A stretch of DNA of 64,000 nt. It comes from Beaufortia kweichowensis (taxonomy: Eukaryota; Chordata; Actinopteri; Cypriniformes; Gastromyzontidae). Location: contig CM032808.1 in the NCBI GenBank assembly GCA_019155185.1, forward strand, positions 14,865,879-14,929,878, read 5' to 3'. Under the pieces are notes generated by a model that saw only the letters and a program-made list of their open reading frames with translations, was not told the origin of the DNA and did not search any database. A program made the position numbers and the translations under genes. Each line of letters opens with the position of its first letter. Positions within the stretch are counted from its first letter, which is position 1. This document shows positions 12,020-24,320 of the stretch, piece by piece.

Positions 12020-12440
12020 TGAGTTGCAGGTGATTGGCTGATGGGAGGGGTTGCACACCTGAATGTAATCATGGTGCTTTATCAAAGATTGGGACAGAGA
12101 TGGCGGCGTGCGGGATCGTGGGCTGAGCTTGGTCCGTCTTTGTTTGTTCTGTACTTTGAAGGCTACTAGAGAACTGATGAGATGTGAGGAATACGGGAGA
12201 TCACCGCCGCCTTTGGGTTCATTTCCGTTGGTTTGGTTGCCGTTTTGGGAGGCTTGCTTCATGGACTGTGTCCGGTTGGACTGCTGTTACATACTCACAT
12301 GTACCTGCTGACACACTGACTACTATTCACACCGTTATTTTATGTTGGTTTGTCTTATATGGAAATAAATTCACGTAATAGTGAGCCGTGGTGTGTGGTG
12401 ACTCCCTTACTTTTGTTGCGATTTGGAAAAAAGATCGTAA
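12020..12440 (+). mobile_element. Possible solo LTR or similar dispersed element
   Basis: A GC-richer island in AT-rich DNA. It has a promoter-like GATTGGCTGATGGGAGGGG, an AATAAA at about 12363-12368 and a downstream GTGTGTGGTGACTCCCTTAC, and stops at GATCGTAACA. An AATAAA some 65 bases before a terminal ...AACA is how an LTR R/U5 region would look. No internal coding region, flanking partner LTR or clear target duplication was found. Confidence 0.3.
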
Positions 12441-13700
12441 CAGTTACTTTTGAAGGCATTGTAAATGATAAAGCACATCTGTATTTGTGCATTGATGCAA
12501 AATTTATATTTTAATATATTTAATATTATTTAATAGACTTGGTTTCATTTTTAGACTTTAATAAATGGAAAAGTCAGTTTCTCTGCTAAATCCATACATT
12601 TATTCGGGTTGAAATCTGAAATCTTCGGTCACTTTTGTATTTAATTTCAGTGTGCAGTTACCATGCCAACCAGCCACACCTTGACCCCATGTTTGCCAAA
12701 GCAGAAATACTGATTCCTTTCTATAAAGTCCTTTTAGTTGATTTTTCTTTTTTGCTCGGCTGCAACCTCTGAGAATCTGTCAAAGTTACAACAACCTCAT
12801 TTTCTTCTCCATTCATTTGCATTTAAGCTTCTGTTCCGTTTTCTTTTGTACTGACCTGCACACCGGTCGTGTGATTATCATGTCACGCAGGAGTTTTTAT
12901 TTTCGTCTCTCTCTCTCTCTCCTGTGGAACTCCGGGTCACTCGAGGCCTCTATCTGTCGGATGAGGAGATGTCAGTCACATATTGTGATAATGTTGCCCT
13001 CTGCATGAGGATTCTCAGATGAAACAGAATTCTTTGATGAACGGAAGTGTTGTGGGAGCGGGCCACTGAAACGGCTGGTGTAGATGTTCTCACAATAACG
13101 CTGAATAAGTTAGTGTTGAGTTTGAGATTCGGAGAGAAAGATTTCTCTCATGGAAAAGCAAGTTGTGACGTTGGAAGGAGTTGAAATGAATTATGTATTT
13201 TTTGGTTTATTTTATATTTAGATGCACCTTATCACACACATATATTATGTATTTATATATATGCATGTGTTGAAAGGTATTTTTAAATCTTTGTTTGCAG
13301 CCTAGTTTCAATGTATGGTCTATAATGGACTGTAATGAAGTTTTGAGCTCTGAAGTTTTTATATTTATGCATGGAAAAGCAACTTGCAGTGCATTAATGG
13401 TATATATTTTATCAGTATGTGTTACTAACACAAACTGTACCAGTTGAGCTTAATAAACATTGGAGAAAAGATGCAGTATGCTTCTTAAATACAATGAATT
13501 ATTTTATCTGTAATGTTGGTAAAATGTCCTTTGATACATTGCCTTTTAATATTCATAACAAAAAGTAAAATGAGCATCTTCCAGGTTTAATTAGATTCAC
13601 ATCTATTATTTAATATCACAAACTGAGTACTTTTCCAGGAGACCCGTAGAAGGCCATTTCAGCAGTTGTTATGCACTTAACACAACTCTGAGTGCAGTGT
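12441..13700. other. Left-arm interblock sequence, no gene seen
   Basis: Contains a (CT)n patch at about 12907-12921 and AT-rich DNA at 13190-13260. A complex stretch at 12780-13080 has no repeat character and no visible partner. Confidence 0.5.
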
Positions 13701-13770
13701 GTTTTGTTCTCTAATGAAAAGCCTCTCTCTTAAAGTCTGTGGATTATTACTTTTACTATAAGCATGTATA
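13701..13770 (+). repeat. Inverted-duplicate block I, left copy
   Basis: TTTTGTTCTCTAATGA, a gap, then GGATTATTAC...ATA(A)GCATGT compares with TTTTGTTCTCTAATGA, then GGATTATCGC...ATAATCATGT on the reverse complement of 24940-25003. Moderate similarity with one length difference, in colinear position. Confidence 0.6.
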
Positions 13771-14153
13771 TGGGAGGGTTATGCTTTTGACATCCACTGA
13801 CACTAAAAATCTCTATTGAGCAGAATGAAGAACCCTTTTTGTCCATGATGACATATTCATTTCACCATCTAAAGCACTCTTCTCTATTGAAACATAAGCT
13901 CCACACACACAGGTTTATATCACTCTGGATACAATATAACCATTAATATTGAACTTGAAATATTCAAAGGGCTAAAAATATGCAGAAACAATTACTGTGA
14001 TAATACTGTGTGTATAGGATTGGTTGAAATATTATGGCCAATTTTTTTTATTGTCCACATAAACTTATTCGTGGACCTATAAATATTCAATATAATTGGC
14101 CTGATATGAAAAAATATAGTTGTAGTGTCCTCAATAATACATTAAAACAGACC

Positions 14154-14169
14154 TGTGTGTGTGTGTGTG
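14154..14169 (+). repeat. Short (GT)8 microsatellite
   Basis: Eight GT units after ACCT. Confidence 0.85.
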
Positions 14170-14292
14170 AATGTTTAGGTAACTCGATATGCATAAGAGG
14201 TTCAGAAAACCAGCATACAGAAATGATGAAATATGGCACAAGACAAATTCATTTGAAATCCACAGAAACATCACTTACGACCGGATGACTAT

Positions 14293-14421
14293 AGAAGCAA
14301 TTATACATCTTAAGTGTTATAGCAGAGGTTTTCTCTTCAGTCATAATTCATCCACCTCTGAACAGATGGCCTTCTAATCATTGTAGACACTTGCACCTGC
14401 TAGACACAACAAAGGTTTCAG
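14293..14421 (+). repeat. Inverted-duplicate block H, left copy
   Basis: About 129 bases align to the reverse complement of 24374-24497. Shared parts include GAAGCAATTAT, TCTTCAGTCATAATTCATCC versus CCTTCAGTCATAATTCATCC, AGATGGCC, TAATCATTG(T/C)AGACAC and GCTAGACACAA. Substitutions and small indels are spread along it, so it is less constrained than blocks B, D and E. Confidence 0.85.
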
Positions 14422-15445
14422 AATTACAGACAGCAACGTTTCACGGACGTCTCAGGAACGTCGTTGTGTTTCTGTTCTGCTCTGCTGAATAAAACAAAAC
14501 TCTGAGCTCTGAAAGCTATGAAAAATATGAGCTCTGAAAGCTACCATAATGGGAAAATTTGCATGAACAGGTTGCTTCATATTAGTGAAATGACCGATGG
14601 CAGTACTGCTATCTAGAGATAAGATTTAAAAGTGTAGAGAAAGTATTTGGCCACTTTGCGGTTGTTTGTGGAACTTGTCTATAGGTAATGTGATGAGCTA
14701 CAGTTGTTGTTGTTTTGTCAGGACTTGAAGGAAACTGATTTCATATAGCCAATAGAAAATATGCATTTTTACTAACAAGTGTTTTTGATACTGTTTTTCT
14801 TCTATTAAGCAAAAAAAATGTGATTTTTTTTAATAAAAATAAATGAATTGCAGTAAAGTATTTCTTTGAGTTTAGGCTGCAAAATGGCACAACCAGTAAA
14901 TATAAGAGTTCAGTAGAGTTAAGTGTTCATTATACAAAGTAAATTCGAAAAATATGTTTCTGTTCCATGATTTCCATCGTCCAATGTTGATATTCTCAAA
15001 GTATGCAGCTATATCACTGTATAATGTCATTCATCTTGATGCCCGGTCCTGTCTATCTGATAGAGTGAAAGTTAGACATAAAATGAGGAAGAGGAACACC
15101 TAAACAAGATCTAGATACCTTCAGGGAGATCATCCTACCTCTCTGATATTAAGGACTATTCTCAAGCAGAGCGGACTGTACCGTGTTATACAGTGAATAC
15201 TGGAAGTGTGCAGGAAGTTTTAGGCCTAATGAGGAAAAAACTGCCACTGTCCCCTGTGAGGCATTTCGGGTAATAACTGAAACCTTGTTTGATGGAGTTG
15301 TCGTTAAAACCTCCACATGTCATCACCTGTTTTCACTTCTCCTCTACATACTATCTCTCGCTTTCTCTCCACCTCCCAGCAAATGTCTTCCGCACGCCCA
15401 CCCGTCCTCCGCAGCCCCCCCTCCCGTCCACGCTGTGTTCTCTGC
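14422..15445. other. Left-arm interblock sequence, no gene seen
   Basis: Includes a local repeat of GAGCTCTGAAAGCTA at 14503-14543. Pyrimidine-rich DNA at 15330-15430 gives several overlapping Pro/Ser frames that I regard as compositional. Confidence 0.5.
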
Positions 15446-15666
15446 GGGCTGCGAACGGTAGTGTCGTGGGCAAAGCGCCACACAAGACCTTTTCCAGGTA
15501 ATTGAGTCTTCTAGCTCACACCACTAATTTGTGAAGCTCAGCTCTCCCCGCAGTTACCCCAGAGACGAAAAATGATGGAAAGGAAGAAGAAGAAAATAAC
15601 TGGTCTGAGTACAATATGTTAATTGGTTTCCTTTAGGTGATCCGATCAGAAAAAGGTCATTGTTCG
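15446..15666 (+). repeat. Inverted-duplicate block F, left copy
   Basis: About 220 bases align to the reverse complement of 23903-24123, through GGCTGCGAAC, ACCTTTTCCAGGTAATTGAG, AGCTCACACCACTAATTTGT, AGAAAATAACTGG, TACAATATGTTAATTGGTTT and AAAGGTCATTGT. Near the start the left copy has an extra 12 bases. Both copies keep a donor-like CCAG|GTAATT, but the AG that could act as acceptor exists only in the right copy (CTCTGCAG versus CTCTGCGGG). Constraint extends well past that point, so this is better read as noncoding. Confidence 0.9.
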
Positions 15667-16240
15667 TTTTGAAATACTCAGAGAGGAGCATCAGCGTTGT
15701 TACTAAAACTATCACAGCATACCACGGTAGTCGCCAGTGAGGATTTTATTTTGTTTATTTTTTAAGCGTATATAGAAGCAAGGGATAATTCAAGGAGAAA
15801 TTATATTGCAAATCTGTAAGAATGGTCAACTAGTCCATACAGTTTAGCATTCATGATATGTGAAATAATAAAAGTATGCAACAAAGTGATGAATCAGAAA
15901 CTTAGGATAGGTCATGACTTTACTAAATATGGTAGAGTGAAATATCATGCTGTTATTTTTTATGATTTCATCATTATAATCAGTCAAAGGGTCTCGTGAG
16001 AACCTTCTTACGGCTCTCAGTGCCTCTCATAATGATGAATCCTTGGAGACTGAGGTCTGACTCTCTAGAGGATGATGTCCGGAATAAGTTGGAGTAAAGC
16101 AATGATGTTCAGAGAGATGATCTCCTTTACCCATCTTTCATTTAGTCTATGATGGAGACGTAGATAGTTTTATATTGCTTTTGATTTATAACATATTAGA
16201 ACCAGATTTCACTGGGTTTTTTCTGTCCTAAAAAGACATT
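15667..16240. other. Left-arm interblock sequence, no gene seen
   Basis: GTTGTTACTAAAACTATCA near 15700 weakly resembles GTTGCTAAAACTGTCA in the partner interval and may be a trailing piece of block F. Otherwise unremarkable. Confidence 0.5.
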
Positions 16241-16479
16241 TTAATCTGATAACTGTCAATGCACATATAAAGCATACAAATGAAAATGAAGATATTTTAG
16301 ATATTTACGTTTTTAACCTTTATGTTTTTTTAAATGTTTATTGTTTTAAAATATTTATCATTGAGTCTTAGACCTTTCCATCAATATATAGTTCGTTAAT
16401 GATCAGATTAGAATTCAACTATGCAATATTAAAGTGAATAGGGAAATTACCTGTGGAACGGTGACAGTTAACAGGTTAA
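16241..16479 (+). mobile_element. TTAA-ended MITE, copy 2
   Basis: Starts TTAATCTGATAACTGTCAA and ends GGTGACAGTTAACAGGTTAA. Length (239 bases) and interior (GCATA...ATGAAAATGAAG, ATGTTTATTGTTTTAAA) match copies at 2354 and 31216. No counterpart at the mirrored right-arm position, so it inserted after the inverted duplication. Confidence 0.7.
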
Positions 16480-16954
16480 ATAAGCATAGACCTTTCAACT
16501 GGTTCTAAAAAAAATAAAGATTACTAGGTTTGGCCAAATTGTATAGTAGGTAGCATTACATGTATGCATCATATCTATAGTGTGACTTCAGTAATATAAT
16601 AAATTCCAGAAAGCAGATGGAGTGAGAAAAATCTTGCTTTTGAATTCTGAATGAATCCTCTGTGTGTGTGGCACATCTTGCAGCAGACGTGCACATGGTT
16701 TAAAACCCAAATCTCAATGACTTTGCAAATGTATCAATTCTTTGAGTTGATTCATTGCAATGAATGTGTCAAGCAAAACTTTTTAAATCTATTCACAAAT
16801 CAGTCTGAATGATTCATTAGAAGTCTTTTGTATACATTTTTTGCACTGTAAATGTTTTTTTTTTATATTCGTATAAATATTTTACAAGATTTTTACTCAA
16901 CTCAACAGCTTCATGTGCCACTTGTGAGTGATTCTGTGCTCTCTATATAAAACC

Positions 16955-17125
16955 AACCATGGTTTTATTATAGAAAAAGTTTAGCAACCATGTTTTTTTT
17001 TTTTTTTGATTGATTGCTAATTACTACACTATGTAAGTTTAAAATTTTGTGAGACAGTGGTAAATGTGAGGTTTTATTACAAATACCATAGTTGAACTAT
17101 GGTTGCTATAGTATTTTTAAATAAT
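16955..17125. mobile_element. AACCATGGTT palindromic MITE remnant
   Basis: AACCAACCATGGTTTTATTA, AGCAACCATG, a T16 run, then TTACAAATACCATAGTTGAA and CTATGGTTGCTATAGTA. Inverted AACCATGG/CCATAGTT modules fit a common teleost repeat. Confidence 0.5.
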
Positions 17126-17714
17126 TATATTTTACTTAGTGTGACAATAATTAAACTTAATAGCATTACATGTACAATACAAATAAAATACTGTCCTTGG
17201 ACTTTCCCATAGTTTTCATTGATAATATCTGTTCACCTTACAAAATGGTATACTATCACTTCATAGCGGTACTGTCATAATGTAATACTCCGTTACTGGC
17301 GAGGATAGTGCTTTAAAGCGGTCATGGACCGTAGACAGCCGAGCAGCCTGCTGGGTTTTTAAATAGAGCCAGAAAGAAAAATGTCAGTCATTAAGCAACC
17401 ATCCAGACAGCCAATCATAATACCAACAGAGAGAGGGAAGAAATAGACATGGTATGTACTTATTCTATAAGTGAGAAGGTTCAAGGGTCTATGAAATAAC
17501 ACAGAGCACTATGAGAATTCTCTCCCAGAGAGCGTCTGAAACTTTAATTTCGCTTTCCGATCGGGGATGACTTATTTCATCTTTCCAGGCTCGTTCGCAC
17601 CAATTCACACCACACCAGCGAGGAGCACCTATTCGGTTACAGTGCAATAACAATGCCAAGCCAAGTGTGAACTGCATCATGGATAAGTGGGTAAAGAGAC
17701 ATTTCAGCCCTCTG
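17126..17714. other. Left-arm interblock sequence, no gene seen
   Basis: Complex sequence at 17270-17400 and 17500-17680 with no repeat or splice-bounded frame; no partner found on the right. Confidence 0.5.
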
Positions 17715-17778
17715 TGTTAGTGACACTTCAACCAAAGCTCCATCGCATCAGTCAGAGCTGAGATAATGAAGTCTGAAG
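17715..17778 (+). repeat. Inverted-duplicate block G, left copy (innermost)
   Basis: Includes a 34-base exact match to the reverse complement of the right copy (GCATCAGTCAGAGCTGAGAT followed by AATGAAGTCTGAAG). It is preceded by GTGACACT(T/C)CA. It is the closest pair to the axis and limits the unpaired centre to about 5 kb. Confidence 0.85.
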
Positions 17779-20700
17779 GGGAAGGATGGAGAAGATGCTG
17801 GCTTTTAGTTATAACGCAGCAACCGGGCGTCTGTCTTCCTTCCTTGATCTCTTTACTCCTTCTCTCGCTCTCTTTCCGTGCGCTGATGAGCTGCTAGTAA
17901 GACACTATGAAGTGTTGATGTCGGAGATTTCAGAAAGTTTAAACAGATACAGCTAGATAGCACAGATTACTTACAGTATGTCGGGGTTGTACAGTGTGTA
18001 AACTTATGAAGACATTATCATCATTTAGTAGATAGTAAAGAGGCAATGCCATGCAAATGTCTTCCATAAAGAAAAGTTTGATTCATTGCAGAATTTCTAA
18101 AAAGTCAAGGAATTTTTTAATATTTAAAACAGTCTTGAACTTCAAGCCTCCTTCTTATTGATTTTGAGATACTGCCTCATGTCTGCATTTGTTGTAGATG
18201 TTATATTTAAGGATTTATTCATAACTGGGAAATTTAACACCACGATATTACCTCAGGGCACCAAAATGAAATCCATTCATACCTGACAGATCGACAGGTG
18301 AACAGGAAGACAGTGTGGCACATACTGAAAGAGACTTATAATCTTTTCTTACGTTTAAATGATTTTCTCTTGAACAACAGCTCTATCAGAACAGGAACTT
18401 TTGTCTTATAAGTAAACAGTGCCATCTCTGGTAGATTTGGGTACTTTATGCAGTCACTGCATTCATAGATTTCATAGAGGATGAAAACAAATAGCTTTTC
18501 AAGTTTTGTGTTTCTGGCATTGTTATACTTTCCTTTCATAATCAATGAAATCATGACAAATTGAGTTAGGTGAAACTGTTGAAGCTGTTTATTGGAAACA
18601 GGAGACAAAGGCATCTTCACACTTCTGTAAACGTGATAAATGCAAATACATCAGAAACACTGTCAACTAATTTCATATTTATGCAAACATAGATTTCAAA
18701 CATCACATACTGTAATTAAAATTCAACTGCCGTAAACAGGAACGCAATTACAAAATTAACGCGACAGTAAGGTCTTCTTCAGAGAGCTCATTATTGTTCG
18801 TCTGTGTGCGTGTTTGTGTGTACTTGAAATAAACTGTGACATGCAGACACAGTTATATTATATACTTCATAGCATAAGCAACATCAACACAGGAAAAAGA
18901 CACATTTCAAAACAGTGCTAATTGGTGTGTATGTCACACAGATACAACAGTTTTTTCTTAGTTTTGTGTATTTACACTACTGTGTGATTAAGAGAGCATA
19001 TCAGAATACATTTTAAGTAAACAGGTCTTAGAGATGTGCGTGAGGAAGTCATGCGGAGAGTTTCTGCCGTATCTCTTCTGGTTTTACTCTCTGTGCTTCC
19101 CACTTATATGTTAAAATATTAAAGGGGTGATCATTTTCATATCCTCATACAGTATGCTCGTGTGTTGAAGTGTCTCTGTCAAATAATTTATTAGAGTCGC
19201 ATTGCAGTGCACACACACACCATACTGTATACAATAGATACAGATTCTATCTTTTGCCCTGTCTGTCTATTTCACTCTCTCCTTTTTGGGTAATAGCAAT
19301 GACTGTGGAGAATCTAAACCAAGAGCTTACAGGTTCTTATGATTAGGAATTTAAAATGTCAAATGCAATATGTTCTAATCACAAATATGAACACAGTAAA
19401 TAGTGTACTGTTGACAAAGAATTAACTGGCTTTTTGTTTTACTTTTTACTTTCTGAATGGACTTTTCCATAAAGGCCAAGTTGTTCGTGTCTTTGTGCCT
19501 CAGAGGATTTGGGGTAGAACATTATAGAATGTGTCAGGACTTACCAGAGGAAAGTGTGATTTTTACTTTGAGACTTCTAGAAAGTTAGACTTTAAAAGGT
19601 ATAAGGATGAAAACGTGCAAAACAGCACACATCAGAAATTAATCAAATCATAATGTTTGCTTAAGCAATTAAGGCTAGTTAAATAGACATAAAATATGAA
19701 ATTAATGACTTTTTTAAACTTCTCTAACTTTTAAACACTCTGATTTTTCATTTGCCTGTGCCATGCTAGAAAACCACACTTTACTTTTCACCATCAGCAT
19801 TCTTTTCTTTCAAAGCTACGGTTTTACTGCTCATTAGTTGTTCTAGCAACAAACCAGATTTTTTTCTCAAAAATGTCAACTGTTGACATACTGTACTGTA
19901 AATGTGTAAAGAGATAAAATCCATGTGGACAGCATAACTCAAATCACTTGGCAGAAGTCTCATCCATTTCAATTTCATTTTAGTTTAGTTTTAGTGATGT
20001 CTAGGAGAAACAGTTGAGATATTAACAATATTAACAGAGTTTTCTCTGGACCGATAAGAAGTGGATGGTAAAGAGTATCTGGAGAGAGCTCCACCTCTTT
20101 TATCTCAACCTCACATCACTTCTGGTGTTGATATACTAGTTATGGGCTCTTTCTTCTTCCTTTCACTCTTATTGTAAGCAGATTAGATGGGTCATTTTGG
20201 ACATAATACATCAGGACATTAATTTATCTGATGTTTTTATTTCTTGTTATGCCACTGCTATCCGTTGAACACTTTTGTGTCCTTTTTGATGTAGTTTTCC
20301 ACACCCTTTTGTTTTTGTTCTAATAGTTTTTGTGTGTGTGTGTGTATCTAAGATCTAAGAGCACTGTTGTATCTGCTAGACTTTTGTTAATATTAATAAT
20401 ACTCATACTAGGTTTGAAGTCTATCTTTTAAAGTTTAGGTTTGGGACAGTGATTATGGATGAATCTGAACATTTTGTATTCTTATACTTAAAGCCCCTAA
20501 CACCACCATTTGCTCAGATCACACTTATAACTTTTTAAACCATGTGGTCAACGTAACTAGATTTTGAGTATTGATGTTATTCTCAGTACTGTGCCACCTA
20601 CTGGTCAAAAGTTGCAACACCAGTTTACACTGAGCCTAAAACTATATGTAGTTTTGACATCGTCTGACTCTTTGGATTGTGCCTTTGAGTTATTTTATAT

Positions 20701-22843
20701 TGAACCCCAATGGGCATGACCCAAAGAGTCACTAAATATATTATATTTTCTTATATATTTTTTTCTTATCGTATCTTGTTGAAGATATAACATTTTACTT
20801 GGTAAGTCACCGAGGGCCATGGCATTTTTCCCAGAGAAGCTGTTTATCTCCAACACTAAATCAGCTCAGCTTTATTTGTACAGGGATTTTCAAAACACAT
20901 ATAGTTTCAAAGCAGCTTTACAGATGATAGTACCTTCATGTTCCTAGTAAGCAAAGGTGGAAAGAAGAAAAACGTAGAAAAGGGAAATAACTTGTGAGGA
21001 ACCAGACTGAGCTGGGTTAGTTAAAAAACAGATTACTGTTTTCGACTTACAAAACAGTCATGTTTAATGAATTAATAACTTGACTTTACCGAACCACAGA
21101 TTCCAAAATACATCATGTGTAGCCAGAGATCTCTCCCGCACATTTTTGTCTGATTGACAGCATTGATTTGCTAGCGATGTGAACAGTTGATGGAGGCTGA
21201 GATTTTGTTTTTCCCTGTACCCAGGGGCCATACACAGTAAGTTAAGTGTGACTCAGCATCCACAAACAGACGAATCAATAGAGCCACACGTCTGTGCCAA
21301 AGCACTGTTCTAGTGCGGATAGGAACGGCCCAATCACCTCATACATAAATGATCCAAAATTAGCAATTTTGTGGTGAGTCACTAAATGATGTGGAAACTC
21401 AAGACGCAGATGATGATGTACTCAATGCCTGTCCTGTCTATTGTATGCACTTCTTTTCTTTTTTACTGCCTACATTCTGCAATGCTATTCAAGACACTTG
21501 TCTTTTCTTCCTACCCAAAGTTTACTCCAAGTGCCAGTCAGAAAGAACAAGAGAATATGGATGTGCATGTTCTATACTGTTTTCATGTCTTTGTCACTTA
21601 CTTGGCTGTTTGGCTGTCTCTCTCTTTCTCACTTTCTGCTTTCCCAAGTTTAGTTGAGCAAAAGTCCTTGAGCTGTGTGAACAGGTGACAAAGTAGTAGA
21701 AGTCAAAATTTTGTGAATGGCAGTACAAGAAAAATTTGAAAATTAATTCTTAATTCATGTCTTTAAATAATTTTAATTCTTTTAATATGAGCTGTTTGTC
21801 TGGCTTCCACAGCCTCCCAGGCAACAGAAAGAAGTTTTTAGCAAGCACAGACACATACATACTTTATTCTACCTATGCTTAATATCAAGATTACCAGTGC
21901 TGAGGAAATACATCATGTTTCACCAGAGAAAATATTTGATTACATTTCCCAGAGATGGTTTTGAAATAGAAATAGATTCGGTTGTGAGAACGCACAACAC
22001 ACATTTGACAAATGAGTTCTCTTTGCTCTAGTCTCAAGAGGGTGATCTTACAAACTGTAGCGTTATGTCAGAATATTGTTGCTGCTGAGTGCTGCAGTTT
22101 TCTATATGCACATCTCCGTTATATTAATCTTTTGAATGACATTCTCTAGAAAGAGATTTTTTCTTAAGGTTTTATTCTGACACAAGTGAAAGTAATGATA
22201 GTAACATTTTTCATAGTGTGTGTTTGAGTTGATCATCAGAAAAAACCTGTTGTTAAGCTATTTCTCATGAGAATAAGACAGCCAGTAATCTTTTCTAGAG
22301 GAGATCTCAACAGTGTCTTAAACTGTGCTTGCATTTGCCATAATAACTACAGTAATTCTGTTTTGGCCTTTAAAATGACTTTGTTAAAGTAACCCAATGA
22401 TCTCATAAGGTTATTTTTTAGCATGAATAGAATTAATACAGTGTGTATTTTTGCAGTGTATGCTGGATACTTGTTGCTTCAACTCACCCATTTAATTTCA
22501 CTCTTCTCTTTTTCTCTTTTAATGTAATTCTCATTTATCCTGTTTTTTTAATTTGTGTGACTTTTTAATCTCACACTTGTAGTTTGTGATACCATGCGGT
22601 TAAAACTGTATTGAAATAAAATTGTCAATTATACTTAACAACATTCTGCCTGCAGATTACAAAAGATTAGACGAGAAAAGAGAGAGAGAGGTGACTCTAC
22701 TTTAGTACATTACAACATAAGAACTGCAGAGTTTTTGACTGCCACAGAAAAACTAAAAGTACAGCAGAAATGTCAGCTGGAAGCTGAAACAGTCACACAT
22801 GCTGCTGTCGGTAGGGTCTTTGATTGCTGTGAATCTCTTCTTG
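17779..22843. other. Unpaired centre of the inverted duplication
   Basis: About 5.1 kb between the innermost paired blocks. No inverted pairs were recognised inside. It holds a fish-type dispersed repeat at 20861-20930, short (GT)n at 20329-20345 and AT-rich DNA. Open frames at 18336-18620, 19781-19978 and 21386-21688 show no domain and no splice support. If the duplication formed by foldback or palindrome resolution, the junction should be here. Confidence 0.55.
20861..20930 (+). repeat. TTTATTTGTA...AAAGCAGCTTTACAG dispersed repeat, copy 1
   Basis: CAGCTTTATTTGTACAGGGA, CAAAACACATATAGTTTCAA then AGCAGCTTTACAG. Matches a short element extremely common in cyprinid DNA. Other copies at 40627-40700 and, reversed, at 43430-43500. 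Confidence 0.6.
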
Positions 22844-22907
22844 CTTCAGACTTCATTATCTCAGCTCTGACTGATGCAATGAGCTTCTGCTGGAGTGTCA
22901 CTGCCAC
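22844..22907 (-). repeat. Inverted-duplicate block G, right copy
   Basis: Reverse-complement partner of 17715-17778; the 34-base exact run lies at 22844-22877. Confidence 0.85.
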
Positions 22908-23902
22908 AAAGAACTGAAATGACGCTGTAACCACTTACTATAATGCACTTCACAGCCCTGTTTTTGTCCTGAAAGGGTTCTTGATAATAGTTATTAATAA
23001 CAGATAGAGAGGAAAGAAACATTAGATTTATTACTACATTAAATTAAACAACTTGTTGCTCATTACAAATGTAAATGTAGGCTTTTTGCAGTTTTTTCAA
23101 AACATTATTCAATATCAATTTGATTTGTAGTTTCAGTAAAGAAAATAAATAACATAAGCAAAAAATCTCATATATTTAATAGCAATATATAGATGCAATA
23201 AACCACAAGAACTGTTGTACTATGGGTGAGGATTGTTCTTACAGTAAGCAGAGCATCTAAAACAGTATACCTCTGGTTAAATTTCCAGTTTTTTGTGTAT
23301 TACACCTTTTATTTATTTGAAAGCACCACACTTTAGCGTGTTAAAGTATGTCTGCTAACTATCAAGCCACAGGTCATCTTACTCACATTTTGCACTTGCA
23401 GGCAACAGTAAATTTGTCCAGGCTGCTTGGACCTCCTTCCTACCACTGCAGAGAGCTGCAGATACAATAGACACAGAAGTAACCAATCTGCATGAACACT
23501 TTGTTGGAATAAACAAACAAATGAAAAATAGCAGGTTTACTTAAGGAGTATGAGAGTAGAGTGTTTGTCAAGTTACAGATTGAGCCACCAGAATGATCAA
23601 TCGATGTGCATTCAGATTTAAAGAAGATTTGACTTGAGGTGATGTATGGTTGCTTATGAAAAGGGAAAAACAGTTGTAGTTTGAGTGGCAGGACTGCTCA
23701 CGGCTTATCTCTTGCTTTGAACTTTTGCTTATTTATTCTGAAACATAAGCGTCAACTTGGTGAGTCATTGCTGTGCTTTCTTATGCGGAAAAACAACGGT
23801 AATTGATCGTTACCGCTCATGAATCCGACACTCGCTGACAGTTTTAGCAACAGTCCCCTTTCGGTTTCCGTAGAGTACAATGTTTCTTGCCTTCCTCTGA
23901 AA
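22908..23902. other. Right-arm interblock sequence, no gene seen
   Basis: AT-rich, with a complex stretch at 23760-23880 that may be a weak continuation of block F. Confidence 0.5.
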
Positions 23903-24123
23903 TGCACAATGACCTTTCCAAAGACTGTCAATTACAGGAAACCAATTAACATATTGTAGTCAGTCCAGTTATTTTCTCCTTCTCACTTTTGCTCGTTCTT
24001 CCCATTTTTGTCTCTCGGGTAACTGCTGGGGAGACTTGAGCTTCACAAATTAGTGGTGTGAGCTAGAGGACTCAATTACCTGGAAAAGGTCTCATTCATG
24101 ACACTACTGTTCGCAGCCTGCAG
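23903..24123 (-). repeat. Inverted-duplicate block F, right copy
   Basis: Partner of 15446-15666. Read on the minus strand it has a polypyrimidine-CTGCAG, then 38 bases, then CCAG|GTAATT, which could be taken for a small exon. The same interval is 50 bases in the left copy, so the length is not conserved. Confidence 0.9.
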
Positions 24124-24175
24124 AGGAACAGAGGGAGAGTGCGGTTTGGGACCGATCTTGGGAGGGAATGGTAGG

Positions 24176-24193
24176 ACGAGAGAGAGAGAGAGC
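24176..24193 (+). repeat. (GA)n microsatellite
   Basis: Nine GA units in a purine-rich stretch. Confidence 0.85.
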
Positions 24194-24320
24194 TAAAAAT
24201 TTACTTTCCGAGAAAGGAAAATGGACGAAATAGAGAGGAAAGAGAGGTAAAAAAGGTGATTTTATCTGAAGTGGTTTGCTTTGCAGATTTGCCAGAAAAT
24301 ATGAGTGGAACTTCTTGGTT

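Larger units (their letters stand above)
2970..17780 (+). repeat. Left arm of a large inverted duplication
   Basis: Twelve blocks in this interval recur in reverse complement, in mirrored order, between 22.84 and 36.74 kb. Left-to-right pairs by start are 2970/36660, 3212/36309, 3850/35404, 6851/33551, 8428/32480, 8700/32075, 8922/31774, 10333/26153, 13701/24940, 14293/24374, 15446/23903 and 17715/22844. The order never breaks. Sequence between blocks has diverged beyond visual alignment and carries unshared MITEs, so the duplication predates those insertions. No exons are recognisable in the arm. The blocks behave like conserved noncoding elements, which is inferred from identity contrast alone. 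Confidence 0.88.
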
